A stretch of 64,000 bases of DNA, taken from positions 62,001-126,000 of the forward strand of contig NZ_JBHZSG010000001.1 of assembly GCF_043642205.1 (NCBI RefSeq). The letters run 5' to 3'. The position numbers and the translations under genes are program-made. The notes below the pieces were generated by a model. The model was given only the letters and a program-made list of their open reading frames with translations, had not been told where the DNA came from and ran no database searches. This DNA comes from Thalassotalea_A litorea (GTDB taxonomy: Bacteria > Pseudomonadota > Gammaproteobacteria > Enterobacterales > Alteromonadaceae). Positions 25,054 through 34,823 of this stretch are shown piece by piece (within the stretch, counting starts at the first letter, position 1; the number at the start of each line of letters is the position of its first letter).

Positions 25054-26463
25054 ATGAAAGCAAGAATAAGTCATTTGCTTAGGAATTTTTTAAATATTGC
25101 TTTGTTTGCAGGGGTGTCAACGAGTGCCCTGGCAGCAGACAAACCAAATATCATCTTTATTCTCACCGATGATCTAGGTTTTAACCAGGTTGGAGCCTAC
25201 GGTAATACACCGATTAAAACACCAAACTTAGATCAAATGGCTAGCAACGGTATTCGTTTTGATCAAGCCTATTCGGGCAACACCGTCTGTTCGCCATCCC
25301 GAGTGTCATTGTTCACCGGTCGTGACGGCCGTTACATGGCAAACAACTCCAATACTGTCGAGCTTAATCATAAAGACATTACGCTTGCACATGTCCTGAA
25401 ATATGCCGATTACGATACGACCTTAATTGGCAAATATTCTATCGGCCAACAAATGGGCGTAACCGATCCTTTAGCGATGGGGTTTGATACCTGGTATGGC
25501 ATGTATTCCATTCTCGAAGGGCATAGACAATACCCACAGATTTTGTGGCGAGACGGACAGAAGATCCGTATTAAGGAAAATGAAGGTGGTCGCAAAGGTG
25601 CTTATGCACAAAGGCTATTCACCGATGAAGCGATTAGCTACATCAAACAAGCACGAGAAAACCCCTTTTTCATGATGCTGACTTATTCCTCTCCGCATGC
25701 GGAACTCGGCGTTCCTGAGCAGTTCAGTGAGCAATATCAGTTGTCAGAGAAACCGTATCATGGCATGACTGGAGGAACGCCAGCGGACAAGTATGCGGCC
25801 TATTACCCTGAGCCTGTAGAACAACCGAATGCCGTACTTGCGGGCATGGTCTCGGCATTGGATCATTATGTTGGGGAAATCCTCGACACCCTGGAGCAAC
25901 AAGGTCAACTCGATAATACGATTATCATTTTCACATCTGACAATGGGCCACATGATGAAGGTGGTGCGGATCCGGAATTTTTCCAAGCCTCTGCACCGTA
26001 TAAAGGTCAAAAACGAGATTTGTACGATGGCGGTATTCATGTACCTATGATTTTGCAATGGCCAGAAAAAATTAAACAAGGGCGAATCGACAATACGCCT
26101 TGGGCATTTGCGGATGTATTGCCGACGTTAGCGGATATTGCCGATGTTAATCTGAATATGGTGCCAAGAGTCAGCACTAATGGTGTATCCATTAAGGGCT
26201 TGTTAAGTGATAAACCAACGCCCATGCAAGAACGGATTCTATATTGGGAGTTTTCTAAACAGGTTGGCGATCCCAACTCAGGCATTATTGGCGATACCTA
26301 TCAGGCTGCCCGAAAAGGTGATTGGAAAGCCGTTCGATATGGCTTTGATGCGCCACTTGAACTCTACAATATCATCGCTGATCCCAACGAGTCTAAGAAT
26401 CTTGCCAAAGATCACAGTGAATTAGCAGAACAATTTTTGCAGTTATTTGAACAGTACAAATAA
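25054..26463 (+). CDS. Exported S1-family sulfatase 1
   Basis: A 469-residue type I sulfatase with a cleavable signal peptide ending near A-L-A. Catalytic formylglycine comes from Cys79 in the canonical C-S-P-S-R motif. Metal-site sequences T-D-D-L-G near the N-terminus and T-S-D-N-G-P-H in the second half are present. ATG 25054 with GGGGA upstream is preferred to a TTG at 25042. It is co-transcribed with the PL25-type lyase 17 bp downstream. In an ulvan locus the likely substrate is rhamnose 3-sulfate on oligosaccharides; the precise subfamily cannot be read by eye. A maturation enzyme is not in the window. Confidence 0.92.
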   Translation: MKARISHLLRNFLNIALFAGVSTSALAADKPNIIFILTDDLGFNQVGAYGNTPIKTPNLDQMASNGIRFDQAYSGNTVCSPSRVSLFTGRDGRYMANNSNTVELNHKDITLAHVLKYADYDTTLIGKYSIGQQMGVTDPLAMGFDTWYGMYSILEGHRQYPQILWRDGQKIRIKENEGGRKGAYAQRLFTDEAISYIKQARENPFFMMLTYSSPHAELGVPEQFSEQYQLSEKPYHGMTGGTPADKYAAYYPEPVEQPNAVLAGMVSALDHYVGEILDTLEQQGQLDNTIIIFTSDNGPHDEGGADPEFFQASAPYKGQKRDLYDGGIHVPMILQWPEKIKQGRIDNTPWAFADVLPTLADIADVNLNMVPRVSTNGVSIKGLLSDKPTPMQERILYWEFSKQVGDPNSGIIGDTYQAARKGDWKAVRYGFDAPLELYNIIADPNESKNLAKDHSELAEQFLQLFEQYK

Positions 26464-26479
26464 CGGCACAGAGGTAGTC

Positions 26480-27949
26480 ATGCAATCAATAAACGTTAAT
26501 AAATTATTCCGTAAAAATGGGTGGTTCTTAAGCAGTGCCTTGATCCTGATTTCACTTTGTAGCGGTTGCGCTAACGATCAAGCGCCTGAACCGGACAATG
26601 CTGCGGTGCAATTAGTGGATTATTTCGCGGACAATGGTACCGGCAACCCATTAGCCATAGTCCAGCACCCTGCGGGTGAGCACCACAATGGTGTTACTTA
26701 TGTATCTTATCAGGGGCCTTTCGAAGATCCTTATGTTGCAGCATACAATCATCAGACAAAAGAATGGCTCGGACCTTTCCGAGCCGGTACGAGTGAACTA
26801 GGGCGACGTGCAGAGCGCACGAAGTTTGATAATCATGGCAAACCCACATTATTGATTGATGATGCGGGCTATATTCATATTTTTTATGGCGGCCATGGCG
26901 GTGACAAACATCACGGCGACAACCCCTTAGGCAATGTTCATCATGGCGCCAATAAACATTCCATCTCTAAAAAGCCTCTGGACATTAGTGAGTGGGAAGA
27001 AATTGATAATATTTCTGTGTTTGGTACCTATAATCAGGCTTTAAAAATGGACAATGGCGATATCTATCTGTTTTATCGCCATGGCGCGCATCGCAGTGAC
27101 TGGGTTTATCAAAAATCGACAGATAATGGCCGAACCTTCACACCACCGGTTTCTTTTTTGAAACATAAACGACGCGATGATGTAAACGCCGTTGATAGCT
27201 GGTACCCCTGGGTGGGTCATGGTCAGGGCAATGACATTATCGTCAGCTTTGATTATCACTTGTGCCGCGATTCAAGCGAACATAATCAAGGCCGGGGCCA
27301 TACCGCAGAACGCCATGATATCTATTATATGAGCTTTGACACAGAGTCTGGAGACTGGACTAATGTCGAGGGCGAATCGCTATCGATACCTCTGACTCGC
27401 GAGGATGCAGAGCAAAAGACTTTGGTCAAACGCATCGACGATCTGTGGACATTCAATGGCTCTGTTCATCTCGACTCTCAGGGCTACCCGCATATTGCGG
27501 TTAATGCTGGTGAAGATAAAGGTGCGAAATCCGGCGGCCCTAAGCTAACCCGACATTTTCGTTGGGACGGCAAGCAATGGCTTGGCGGGGAGACGGTTAA
27601 TGGCAGGGAAAGTGGTCAGTCACGAGGCGACTTTATGTTGTCAGCAACTAACGAAGTCAACTATATACTAGCCAGTGATTATGACAACGCTGGGGTAATC
27701 GCCTGGTGGCACAGCAAAAATGGTGGCGACACCTTTACCCAGGGAAAAACGCTTTTAACGCGCAAAAACTCGAGTTTTGCGATCACTTCAATAATCAAAA
27801 ATGCCCATCCCGACGCTTTGGTTTTGGTTGCTGAAAAAATCCAGGACAACGCGGATCGAAAAATCTATCTGCTGGGCGAGAATGGGCCGGTGCCAAGAGC
27901 ACGGCAAGAAGCAACATTAGAAAAAGATAAATCCACTTTTAAACAATGA
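26480..27949 (+). CDS. PL25-type ulvan lyase, lipoprotein
   Basis: A 489-residue exported lipoprotein (lipobox C-S-G-C near residue 30) with a BNR_4 seven-bladed propeller. The start is ATG 26480 after AGAGG, not the TTG inside the sulfatase gene. Counting from this start, H119, H139, Y184, R200 and Y242 have exactly the mutual spacing (20, 45, 16, 42) that I recall for the catalytic residues H123, H143, Y188, R204 and Y246 of the PL25 enzyme PLSV_3936. This makes a PL25 assignment strong. The enzyme would cut rhamnose-3-sulfate to uronate linkages by beta-elimination, leaving unsaturated ends for GH105. The lipid anchor suggests it acts at the outer membrane or in the periplasm. Confidence 0.88.
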   Translation: MQSINVNKLFRKNGWFLSSALILISLCSGCANDQAPEPDNAAVQLVDYFADNGTGNPLAIVQHPAGEHHNGVTYVSYQGPFEDPYVAAYNHQTKEWLGPFRAGTSELGRRAERTKFDNHGKPTLLIDDAGYIHIFYGGHGGDKHHGDNPLGNVHHGANKHSISKKPLDISEWEEIDNISVFGTYNQALKMDNGDIYLFYRHGAHRSDWVYQKSTDNGRTFTPPVSFLKHKRRDDVNAVDSWYPWVGHGQGNDIIVSFDYHLCRDSSEHNQGRGHTAERHDIYYMSFDTESGDWTNVEGESLSIPLTREDAEQKTLVKRIDDLWTFNGSVHLDSQGYPHIAVNAGEDKGAKSGGPKLTRHFRWDGKQWLGGETVNGRESGQSRGDFMLSATNEVNYILASDYDNAGVIAWWHSKNGGDTFTQGKTLLTRKNSSFAITSIIKNAHPDALVLVAEKIQDNADRKIYLLGENGPVPRARQEATLEKDKSTFKQ

Positions 27950-28009
27950 TCCAACAACAAGAAAATGATTAACAAATCGATGATAAATGAAAGTATTTAG
28001 GGTGTATTC

Positions 28010-29236
28010 ATGCTTAATAAAATAACTAAGATGGCAATGTTGCCATTCGCTATAACATTCGGCTTAACTGGGTGTGGTGAAGCCAATCAACCGGCAAATG
28101 AATTATCGCAGCCCGTTGCACAAGTCACTACAACCTCGGCCGAATCCATACGTCAATCGGCCTATGACATCGCTAAGCGCGCAGGGCATTGGCAGATTGA
28201 ACAGTTTGGTAATTTGTCGTATATCCCCGAGTCTCACCGTGAAAAATCGGAGAATCCGAAATTCTGGATTCAGGCAGCCTTTTATATTGGCCTGACAAAG
28301 TGGACCGAAATATCCCAGGATAAAGAATTTCTGGCCTATATGGAAAAAATGGCAGCAGAGCAGAACTATGAATTGTTAATCGACAGACCCTACCATGCCG
28401 ATGACCATACGATTGGACAAACATATCTTTGGTTAACCGAGCAAACCAATAATCAACAGGCCTATAAGCCAACACAAGCGCATTTTGACTGGATTTTGGC
28501 GAACAAACCGGACGTTGGACTGACCATGTTAGACAGTACAGCAAGCGGTTCTGGAAACGTACACCAGGAAGGCAATTGTCAACTTCGTTGGTGTTGGGCT
28601 GATGCCCTGTTTATGGCGCCGAGAACCTGGCTTAAACTGTCAAATGTAACGGGTGATCCCAAATATTTTGAGTATGCCGATGCCGAATTCTGGGCGGCGG
28701 CAGACTATTTGTTTTCTGATCATTATGGTTTGTTTTTTCGCGATAGCCGTTACTTCGATATGAAAAGTGACAATGGCGAACCGGTTTTCTGGGGACGAGG
28801 AAATGGTTGGGTATTTGCAGCGCTACCATTGATCATTGATGATTTACCGCAAGGTCATCCATCGAAAGAGCGTTATTTGGCCCTTTACAAGAAAAATGCC
28901 GCGAGCCTGTTGAAGTTGCAAACGGCAGAGGGCTATTGGCCGGCATCCTTGATGGATCCCGAGAAAGTCAAAACACCTGAAGTTAGTGGTACTGGGTTTA
29001 TCACCTATGGCCTTGCCTGGGGTGTTAACAACGGTATCTTAACCGAACCTGATGCCAAAGCGGTGGTTGAGAAAGGTTGGGCGGCGTTGACCAAAGCGGT
29101 AGAGCCAAGTGGACGTGTAAATTGGGTTCAGCATGTCGGTAAATCACCGGATCCTGTAAAGAAAACAGACTCACAATTATATGGCGTAGGTGCGGTGCTG
29201 TTAGCGGCCTCCGAAATGTCTAAGTGGCAAGAATAA
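28010..29236 (+). CDS. GH105 unsaturated uronyl hydrolase, lipoprotein
   Basis: A 408-residue exported lipoprotein (lipobox L-T-G-C, Cys22). The (alpha/alpha)6 barrel motifs of GH105 are visible: Y-H-A-D-D-H-T-I-G-Q near residue 128, W-C-W-A-D-A-L-F-M-A-P near 194-204 with the expected catalytic Asp, and F-W-G-R-G-N-G-W near 261-268. It removes the 4,5-unsaturated uronate from the non-reducing end of lyase products by vinyl-ether hydration. The product is 5-keto-4-deoxyuronate, which KduI uses. A terminator follows, so it ends the sulfatase-PL25-GH105 group. Confidence 0.93.
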   Translation: MLNKITKMAMLPFAITFGLTGCGEANQPANELSQPVAQVTTTSAESIRQSAYDIAKRAGHWQIEQFGNLSYIPESHREKSENPKFWIQAAFYIGLTKWTEISQDKEFLAYMEKMAAEQNYELLIDRPYHADDHTIGQTYLWLTEQTNNQQAYKPTQAHFDWILANKPDVGLTMLDSTASGSGNVHQEGNCQLRWCWADALFMAPRTWLKLSNVTGDPKYFEYADAEFWAAADYLFSDHYGLFFRDSRYFDMKSDNGEPVFWGRGNGWVFAALPLIIDDLPQGHPSKERYLALYKKNAASLLKLQTAEGYWPASLMDPEKVKTPEVSGTGFITYGLAWGVNNGILTEPDAKAVVEKGWAALTKAVEPSGRVNWVQHVGKSPDPVKKTDSQLYGVGAVLLAASEMSKWQE

Positions 29237-29253
29237 GCAGATAAAACCTATTG

Positions 29254-29281
29254 ATGGCTAGTATTCACTAGCCATTTTTTT
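29254..29281 (+). terminator. Rho-independent terminator after GH105
   Basis: ATGGCTAGT (29254-29262) pairs perfectly with ACTAGCCAT (29267-29275) over four bases, followed by seven T. Confidence 0.92.
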
Positions 29282-29348
29282 ATTTAGATTTCCCGGTCAT
29301 CGGCATTGATAGCCGTTACCCGCTTGATATCGAAAAGCGAGAAACATA

Positions 29349-30365
29349 ATGAAAGTACGCGCTTTGCTAAACATCGTCGGTTTGTCTGCCCTTGTGTATA
29401 GTTTGACCGGACTAAGTCCATCGGCTGCGCTGGAAGCGGAAGCCAATAAACTTAACGTGTTGATTGTCGATGGTCAGAATAACCATAAAGTATGGCCAGT
29501 CAGTACGGTAATGATGAGACAATATCTGCTGCAAACCGGATTGTTCTCCGTCGATGTTTATCGCACGGAGCCAGTCTGGCGCTTTGATTTTGAACTATCG
29601 GATAACGCTTTTCGCCAACACGCTCATAAATCCCATTTTAAAGTTGATGAACCAATCTCTGATCCGTCATTCAGGCCTGATTTTGAACGCTATGATGTGG
29701 TCGTTTCAAATTTTGGCTACAAGGCTGCACCGTGGCCAGAAGCGACGCAACAGGCATTTACAGCGTTTGTTGCCAATGGTGGTGGCTTTGTTTCGGTACA
29801 TGCCGCCAATAATGCGTTTCCAGACTGGCCCGAATATAACCTGTTAACAGGGCTTGGCGGCTGGGGCGATCGTGATGAGCATGCAGGACCTTATGTGTAT
29901 TTTGATGAGCAGGGTCAAAAGGTTATTGATCATTCAAAAGGTCCTGCGGGTGCGCATGGCAACAAACATGAATTCCAAATCCGTCAACGGAATGTTCATC
30001 CAATTACCGCAGATCTGCCGCAAGTCTGGATGCATAGCAAAGACGAGTGTTATGGCAAGCTTAGAGGCCCTGCAGTAAATATGAACATTATCGCTACCGC
30101 TTATTGCCCTGCAGAAAAGCAGGGAACGGGACGCCATGAACCCGCACTGATGACGATTACGTATAAGCAGGGGCGTATATTCCATACTACGTTAGGGCAC
30201 CAACAAGAATCCTTTGAGAGTGTCGGCTTTATTGTCACCTTTACCCGAGGCGTGCAATGGGCCGCTACGGGCGAAGTGACACTGGCAAAACCACAGGATT
30301 TTCCTAGCGAAAATGCTTCGTCCCGCCGACCATTTATCATCGATACATCAACCCATAATAATTAA
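29349..30365 (+). CDS. Exported ThuA-like domain protein
   Basis: A 338-residue protein with an N-terminal signal peptide and a ThuA-like (trehalose-utilisation, class I amidotransferase-like) fold. Visible features are L-N-V-L-I-V-D-G-Q-N-N-H-K at the start of the domain, G-G-G-F-V-S-V-H-A-A-N-N-A-F and the C-terminal G-R-I-F-H-T-T-L-G-H. ThuA-like proteins are often found beside sugar oxidoreductases and DUF1080 proteins in pathways that proceed through 3-keto sugars, and a DUF1080 gene occurs at 43872. Its biochemical role here is unknown. It lies 17 bp before the GH78 gene, so it probably shares its transcript and acts in the periplasm. Confidence 0.85.
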   Translation: MKVRALLNIVGLSALVYSLTGLSPSAALEAEANKLNVLIVDGQNNHKVWPVSTVMMRQYLLQTGLFSVDVYRTEPVWRFDFELSDNAFRQHAHKSHFKVDEPISDPSFRPDFERYDVVVSNFGYKAAPWPEATQQAFTAFVANGGGFVSVHAANNAFPDWPEYNLLTGLGGWGDRDEHAGPYVYFDEQGQKVIDHSKGPAGAHGNKHEFQIRQRNVHPITADLPQVWMHSKDECYGKLRGPAVNMNIIATAYCPAEKQGTGRHEPALMTITYKQGRIFHTTLGHQQESFESVGFIVTFTRGVQWAATGEVTLAKPQDFPSENASSRRPFIIDTSTHNN

Positions 30366-30382
30366 TAAAAGTATCAAAGATT

Positions 30383-33211
30383 ATGAACTTGACCCGATTA
30401 CCCTCAGTACTATTATTGCTTGCCCTGTTGAACGTTACGATGCTCTTACAGGGTTGTCAGTCAGACGATGCTCCCTTATTAGGTAAAGCTCCTGTTGAGC
30501 TAAGTGTCGGAGAGGGGGTGACGAATCCCCTTGGCTATTATGAGTCTGAACCTAGATTTTCCTGGCAATTAGCCAACGATGCGATAGGCAATTTTCAATC
30601 CGCCTATCAAATACAGTTAAGCACACAAAATCCTGAATTCAGCAAGGCAAATGTTTACTGGGATTCTGGCAAGGTGGATTCAGAACGAAATAGCTGGGTT
30701 CGCTATTCAGGCAGCATATTACGGTCAAGAGATAAGGTCTTTTGGCGGGTCAGGATTTGGGATGACAAACAACGAGTCTCGAACTGGAGTCAGGTACAAT
30801 CGATGGAGCTTGGGCTGCTAAATAATTCCGATTGGCAGGCACAGTGGATTGGCCACCCGGATACGGCAATAGAAAAACAGCCTGAACAAGCATTACTGGC
30901 CAAAGCGCAATATCTTCGTACCGAGTTTAATTTGAGTGAAAACGTCAAAAAGGCCCGTTTATATGTCTCTGCGAAAGGGCTGTTCAAGGCATATCTCAAT
31001 GGTAGTGAAATTGCGCCCGAAGATGTCATGACCCCAGGCTGGACACCTTATCAAAAACGTATCGAAACCCTGACATACGATGTTACTGACATGCTCGCGA
31101 AGGGCCGCAATGTGATCGCAGGGAATATCGCAGGCGGTTGGTATGCAGGACGAGTGTACAAATTTAAAGACAAAGAACACCGTTTGCCAGCGCGCTTTAT
31201 TGCGCAATTAGAAATTGAGTTTGAGTCCGGACAAACCAAGATAATTGCGTCGGATCAGAACTGGCTCAGCTTCGTCGATGGACCCATACAGTTCGCCAGT
31301 ATTTACGATGGTGAACACTATTACCAGGCGCGGGAAATAGATGGTTGGACGCAGCCTTCTTTTACGCCGGATGGCTGGCAACAAGTCGTGACTGCAGCGA
31401 TTCGTGATGAGGTGAAACTGGTCCCCAAGCAACATGCTCCAGTACGGGTAATTGAAAGCTTAACCAAGCCTGCAATTGTTGCGGTTGAAAATGGCAAAGT
31501 CATTTATGACTTTGGTCAGAACATGGTCGGCGTGCCGCAGATCCAGCTTCCCGTAAAAGCTGGCCAGACCGTGCAATTAAGATTTGCTGAAGCGCTCCAT
31601 AAGGGGGAATTTTATACGGATAATTATCGCAGTGCGGAATCCACCGTTTTTTATCACCCTAATAAAGATGGGATAGTGAGCTATCGTCCAAGGTTTACCT
31701 ATTTTGGCTATCGATATATTGAAATCACTGGTTATGATCCGGAATTTATCCCGAGTGAGGACTGGTTGTCGGCTTTGGTACAGCATTCTGATGTGACCAT
31801 TAATGCCGATTTTGCCACGTCTCAACCGAAATTAAATAAACTGGCGGAAAATATTGTCTGGGGGCTACGCAGCAATTTCTTTGATATTCCGCTGGATTGT
31901 CCACAACGAGATGAACGCCTGGGATGGACCGGAGATGCTCAGGTATTTGCAATGTCTTCTATGTATATGGCGGATGTTTATGGTTTTTGGTCGGCCTGGC
32001 TTCGAAGTGTGCGCGAAGAGCAGTCTGAGGACGGCATGATCCCGCTTTATATCCCCTTCGTTGAGTGGATAAACTGGGCTTCGTCCGGTTGGGGCGATGC
32101 GGTGACAATCATTCCCTGGGATCTTTATGTTGCGACTGGCGATGCGTCTGTGTTGGCGGATAACTATCCGATGATGCTGAGTTGGCTCGATTACCATGAG
32201 AGTCAAAGTCGTGATTATGTTTCACACATGAAAACATTTGGTGATTGGTTACAGCCATATCCCGAGGCAACAAATAAAAATGCCAACAGAGGTGATACTG
32301 ATTTTCAGTTAATTTCTACGGCTTTTTATGCCCATTCCGTAGCTTTAACCCTGAAGGCTGCGCAAGTACTGGATAAAAATAAAGATGCTGAACGATTGCA
32401 GGCGCTGCTCGGGAATCTGAAATCTAGTTTTCAATCTCATTTTTTTGACGAACATTTAAATTTAACCGACTCGCAAGCGACTCAAACCGCATACCTGCTG
32501 GGGCTGGCATTTGACCTGTTTGCTGAGTCGCAACGTGGCACGGCAGAGAATAAACTCATCGCGTTAATTGATGAGGCCGATGTTCATTTGCGAACCGGCT
32601 TTCTGGGTACACCGCTATTAGCTGAGGTACTGCAAAACGCCGGTCGCAGTGATTTGGTTTACCAGTTGCTGTTTAAGGAAAGTTACCCGTCCTGGTTTTA
32701 TTCCATTAACAATGGTGCGACAACCACCTGGGAACGATGGAATTCATATTCTTTGGCTGATGGCTTTAATCCCGAAGGGATGAATTCGTTAAACCATTAT
32801 GCCTATGGCAGCATCTCGCGATGGTTTTATGAAGGGATTTTAGGAATAAAACCTGCGGCTCCAGGCTTCAAACGTATCCTTATTGAGCCGCAGCTTAACG
32901 AAAAATTGACGTCGGCCAGTGGCTCCTATCATACCCCTCAAGGTAAAGTTTCGGTGCAATGGTCGGTGAATGAAGAGCGTTTCACCCTGGTACTGAAGGT
33001 CCCCAAAAATACTCAGGCCGAGGTGAAATTGCCGACGGTTACGCTCTCCAATGTGTCCGCAGAGGATGGTGCGGTAAATAACGTTGATTTATCAACATTA
33101 AGCCCGGGCCAGTATGTTATCGAAGGTACTTTGAAGCCGGAATTTACAAATTCAATGGCGCGTTTAAATGCCGTTAACTCGGATTTGATCACCCAGAAGG
33201 TTGGCAACTAA
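30383..33211 (+). CDS. GH78 alpha-L-rhamnosidase, lipoprotein
   Basis: A 942-residue exported lipoprotein (lipobox L-Q-G-C). The N-terminal half has the beta domains usual in GH78 (fibronectin-like, then carbohydrate-binding regions). The (alpha/alpha)6 barrel starts near residue 470 and holds the signature D-C-P-Q-R-D-E-R-L-G-W-T-G-D (about 503-516), with the catalytic acid. The later motif T-T-T-W-E-R-W-N-S lies near 778-786 with a conserved Glu. A C-terminal beta domain follows. It would release alpha-L-rhamnose after sulfatases have acted. Linked to ThuA upstream and a sulfatase downstream. Confidence 0.95.
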   Translation: MNLTRLPSVLLLLALLNVTMLLQGCQSDDAPLLGKAPVELSVGEGVTNPLGYYESEPRFSWQLANDAIGNFQSAYQIQLSTQNPEFSKANVYWDSGKVDSERNSWVRYSGSILRSRDKVFWRVRIWDDKQRVSNWSQVQSMELGLLNNSDWQAQWIGHPDTAIEKQPEQALLAKAQYLRTEFNLSENVKKARLYVSAKGLFKAYLNGSEIAPEDVMTPGWTPYQKRIETLTYDVTDMLAKGRNVIAGNIAGGWYAGRVYKFKDKEHRLPARFIAQLEIEFESGQTKIIASDQNWLSFVDGPIQFASIYDGEHYYQAREIDGWTQPSFTPDGWQQVVTAAIRDEVKLVPKQHAPVRVIESLTKPAIVAVENGKVIYDFGQNMVGVPQIQLPVKAGQTVQLRFAEALHKGEFYTDNYRSAESTVFYHPNKDGIVSYRPRFTYFGYRYIEITGYDPEFIPSEDWLSALVQHSDVTINADFATSQPKLNKLAENIVWGLRSNFFDIPLDCPQRDERLGWTGDAQVFAMSSMYMADVYGFWSAWLRSVREEQSEDGMIPLYIPFVEWINWASSGWGDAVTIIPWDLYVATGDASVLADNYPMMLSWLDYHESQSRDYVSHMKTFGDWLQPYPEATNKNANRGDTDFQLISTAFYAHSVALTLKAAQVLDKNKDAERLQALLGNLKSSFQSHFFDEHLNLTDSQATQTAYLLGLAFDLFAESQRGTAENKLIALIDEADVHLRTGFLGTPLLAEVLQNAGRSDLVYQLLFKESYPSWFYSINNGATTTWERWNSYSLADGFNPEGMNSLNHYAYGSISRWFYEGILGIKPAAPGFKRILIEPQLNEKLTSASGSYHTPQGKVSVQWSVNEERFTLVLKVPKNTQAEVKLPTVTLSNVSAEDGAVNNVDLSTLSPGQYVIEGTLKPEFTNSMARLNAVNSDLITQKVGN

Positions 33212-33290
33212 AACTAATCTTCGACTAAGTAAAACACAAGGCTTAATCAATAACGCCATCATAGTTAAAAATATCGTAAGGGGAAGTAAG

Positions 33291-34733
33291 GTGTTAGTCC
33301 ATAAAGTATGCCAGGCCTTGGGCCTTTTCAACCTTTATCAGCGCTGCGTAATCAGCAGCGCTGCGGCTTTGGTGTTTGTTGCCGGTTGTGCGATGCCTGC
33401 CACAGAGCAACAAGACAAGCAAAGCTCAGAAAGTGTCGGCAATACCCCGCCTAATATTTTGCTGATCCTATCGGATGATCATGCCTGGAATGATTATGGT
33501 TTTATGGGACATCCGATTGTACAGACGCCAGCGTTGGATCAATTAGCCAGCGAATCGGTCACATTCAAACACGGCTATGTGCCTACATCATTGTGTCGTC
33601 CGTCATTGGCGACCATTGCCACCGGTTTGTATGCACACCAACATGGTATTACAGGCAATGATCCTTCTCGCACATTGCCCGGTGGCAAAGCCGGCCTGGA
33701 ATATCAGCGACAGCGCGCCGAAATTATCAAAAAAATAGATGCGTTAGATACGCTTCCTGAATTACTGAAACAGCAAGGATATCTGTCATTGCAAACTGGA
33801 AAATGGTGGGAAGGAAGTTTTCAACGGGGTGGGTTTGATGAAGGAATGACCCGGGGTTTCCCTGAAAAAGGTGGCCGACATGGTGACGATGGTTTAAAGA
33901 TTGGTAGGGAAGGTATTGTGAAAATCACCGACTTTATGGACAGAGCCAAAGCGGTGAATCAGCCATTCTTCGTTTGGTACGCGCCATATATGCCACACAC
34001 GCCGCACAACCCTCCAGAACGCTTATTGCAGAAATATCGTAGTAATGCTTTGCCAATTTCAATTGCTAAATATTATGCCATGATTGAATGGTTTGATGAG
34101 ACAAACCAGCAATTACTGACTCATCTTGAAAAGACAGGTTTAAAAGATAATACCTTAATCGTTTATGTTTCCGATAATGGCTGGGTATCAAATCCTACTC
34201 AAACAGGACGATTTCTCCCCAGATCCAAGCAAAGTCCTGGCGAAAGCGGCGTCCGCACCCCGATTATGTTTTCACTACCAAATCAATTCGTGCCACAGAT
34301 GCGTGATGAATTTGTCAGTAGTATCGACATCGTACCAACGATATTAGCGACTGCGGATATTGAGGTGCCTAAACACTTACCAGGATTGAATTTATTTACC
34401 GCAATGCAACAACAGACGCCAATTGCTCGCGAGGCTATTTTTGGCGAAGGATTTGCGCATGATATGCATGACATAAACGAACCAGAATCCACATTGTTAT
34501 ATCGCTGGGTGATCGATGGTAAGTGGAAACTCATTCTCAGTTATGATGGCAAGAATGTCAGCTATCAGAAGTATCACGATGGCGTACTGGCCGGCCCGCG
34601 TCTTTATAATTTGTTGGAAGATGAGCATGAAACCAACAATCTGGCTGACCAGTATCCGCATATCGTTGACCAGCTTGGAGAAAAATTGTCGCAATGGTAT
34701 CCCATTAAAAACCGGAAAATATTGCCGCACTAA
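33291..34733 (+). CDS. S1-family sulfatase 2, lipoprotein, with C-R-P-S-L active-site motif
   Basis: A 480-residue exported lipoprotein (lipobox V-A-G-C). GTG 33291 is chosen because AAGGGGAAG lies just upstream; the longer frame from TTG 33201 starts inside GH78. Metal-site sequences L-S-D-D-H and V-S-D-N-G-W are present. The modified cysteine (Cys102) sits in C-R-P-S-L-A rather than C-x-P-x-R, so the arginine is replaced by leucine. Whether it is converted to formylglycine by the standard enzyme is open; this variant recurs in marine sulfatases as far as I recall. It is probably an ulvan rhamnose-sulfate sulfatase with a different position or chain preference from the other two. Confidence 0.88.
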   Translation: MLVHKVCQALGLFNLYQRCVISSAAALVFVAGCAMPATEQQDKQSSESVGNTPPNILLILSDDHAWNDYGFMGHPIVQTPALDQLASESVTFKHGYVPTSLCRPSLATIATGLYAHQHGITGNDPSRTLPGGKAGLEYQRQRAEIIKKIDALDTLPELLKQQGYLSLQTGKWWEGSFQRGGFDEGMTRGFPEKGGRHGDDGLKIGREGIVKITDFMDRAKAVNQPFFVWYAPYMPHTPHNPPERLLQKYRSNALPISIAKYYAMIEWFDETNQQLLTHLEKTGLKDNTLIVYVSDNGWVSNPTQTGRFLPRSKQSPGESGVRTPIMFSLPNQFVPQMRDEFVSSIDIVPTILATADIEVPKHLPGLNLFTAMQQQTPIAREAIFGEGFAHDMHDINEPESTLLYRWVIDGKWKLILSYDGKNVSYQKYHDGVLAGPRLYNLLEDEHETNNLADQYPHIVDQLGEKLSQWYPIKNRKILPH

Positions 34734-34755
34734 TTAGCCTGGCCCATGAGATCGT

Positions 34756-34786
34756 CCTGGGTGGCTTAAGACGTTAACCACCCGGG
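34756..34786 (+). other. GC-rich hairpin between sulfatase 2 and the PL24 gene
   Basis: Positions 34756-34764 pair with 34778-34786 (nine pairs, one G-T) over a 13-base loop. There is no T-run, so it is a weak terminator at best, or an mRNA stability element upstream of the lyase gene. Confidence 0.4.
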
Positions 34787-34823
34787 GGTGGCGGGTAAAA
34801 CCAAAAATAAGAGGATAGCTTCC

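Noticed and set aside
25410..26285. Several minus-strand frames inside sulfatase 1
   Set aside because: All are shadows of a gene with a clear signal peptide and active-site motif.
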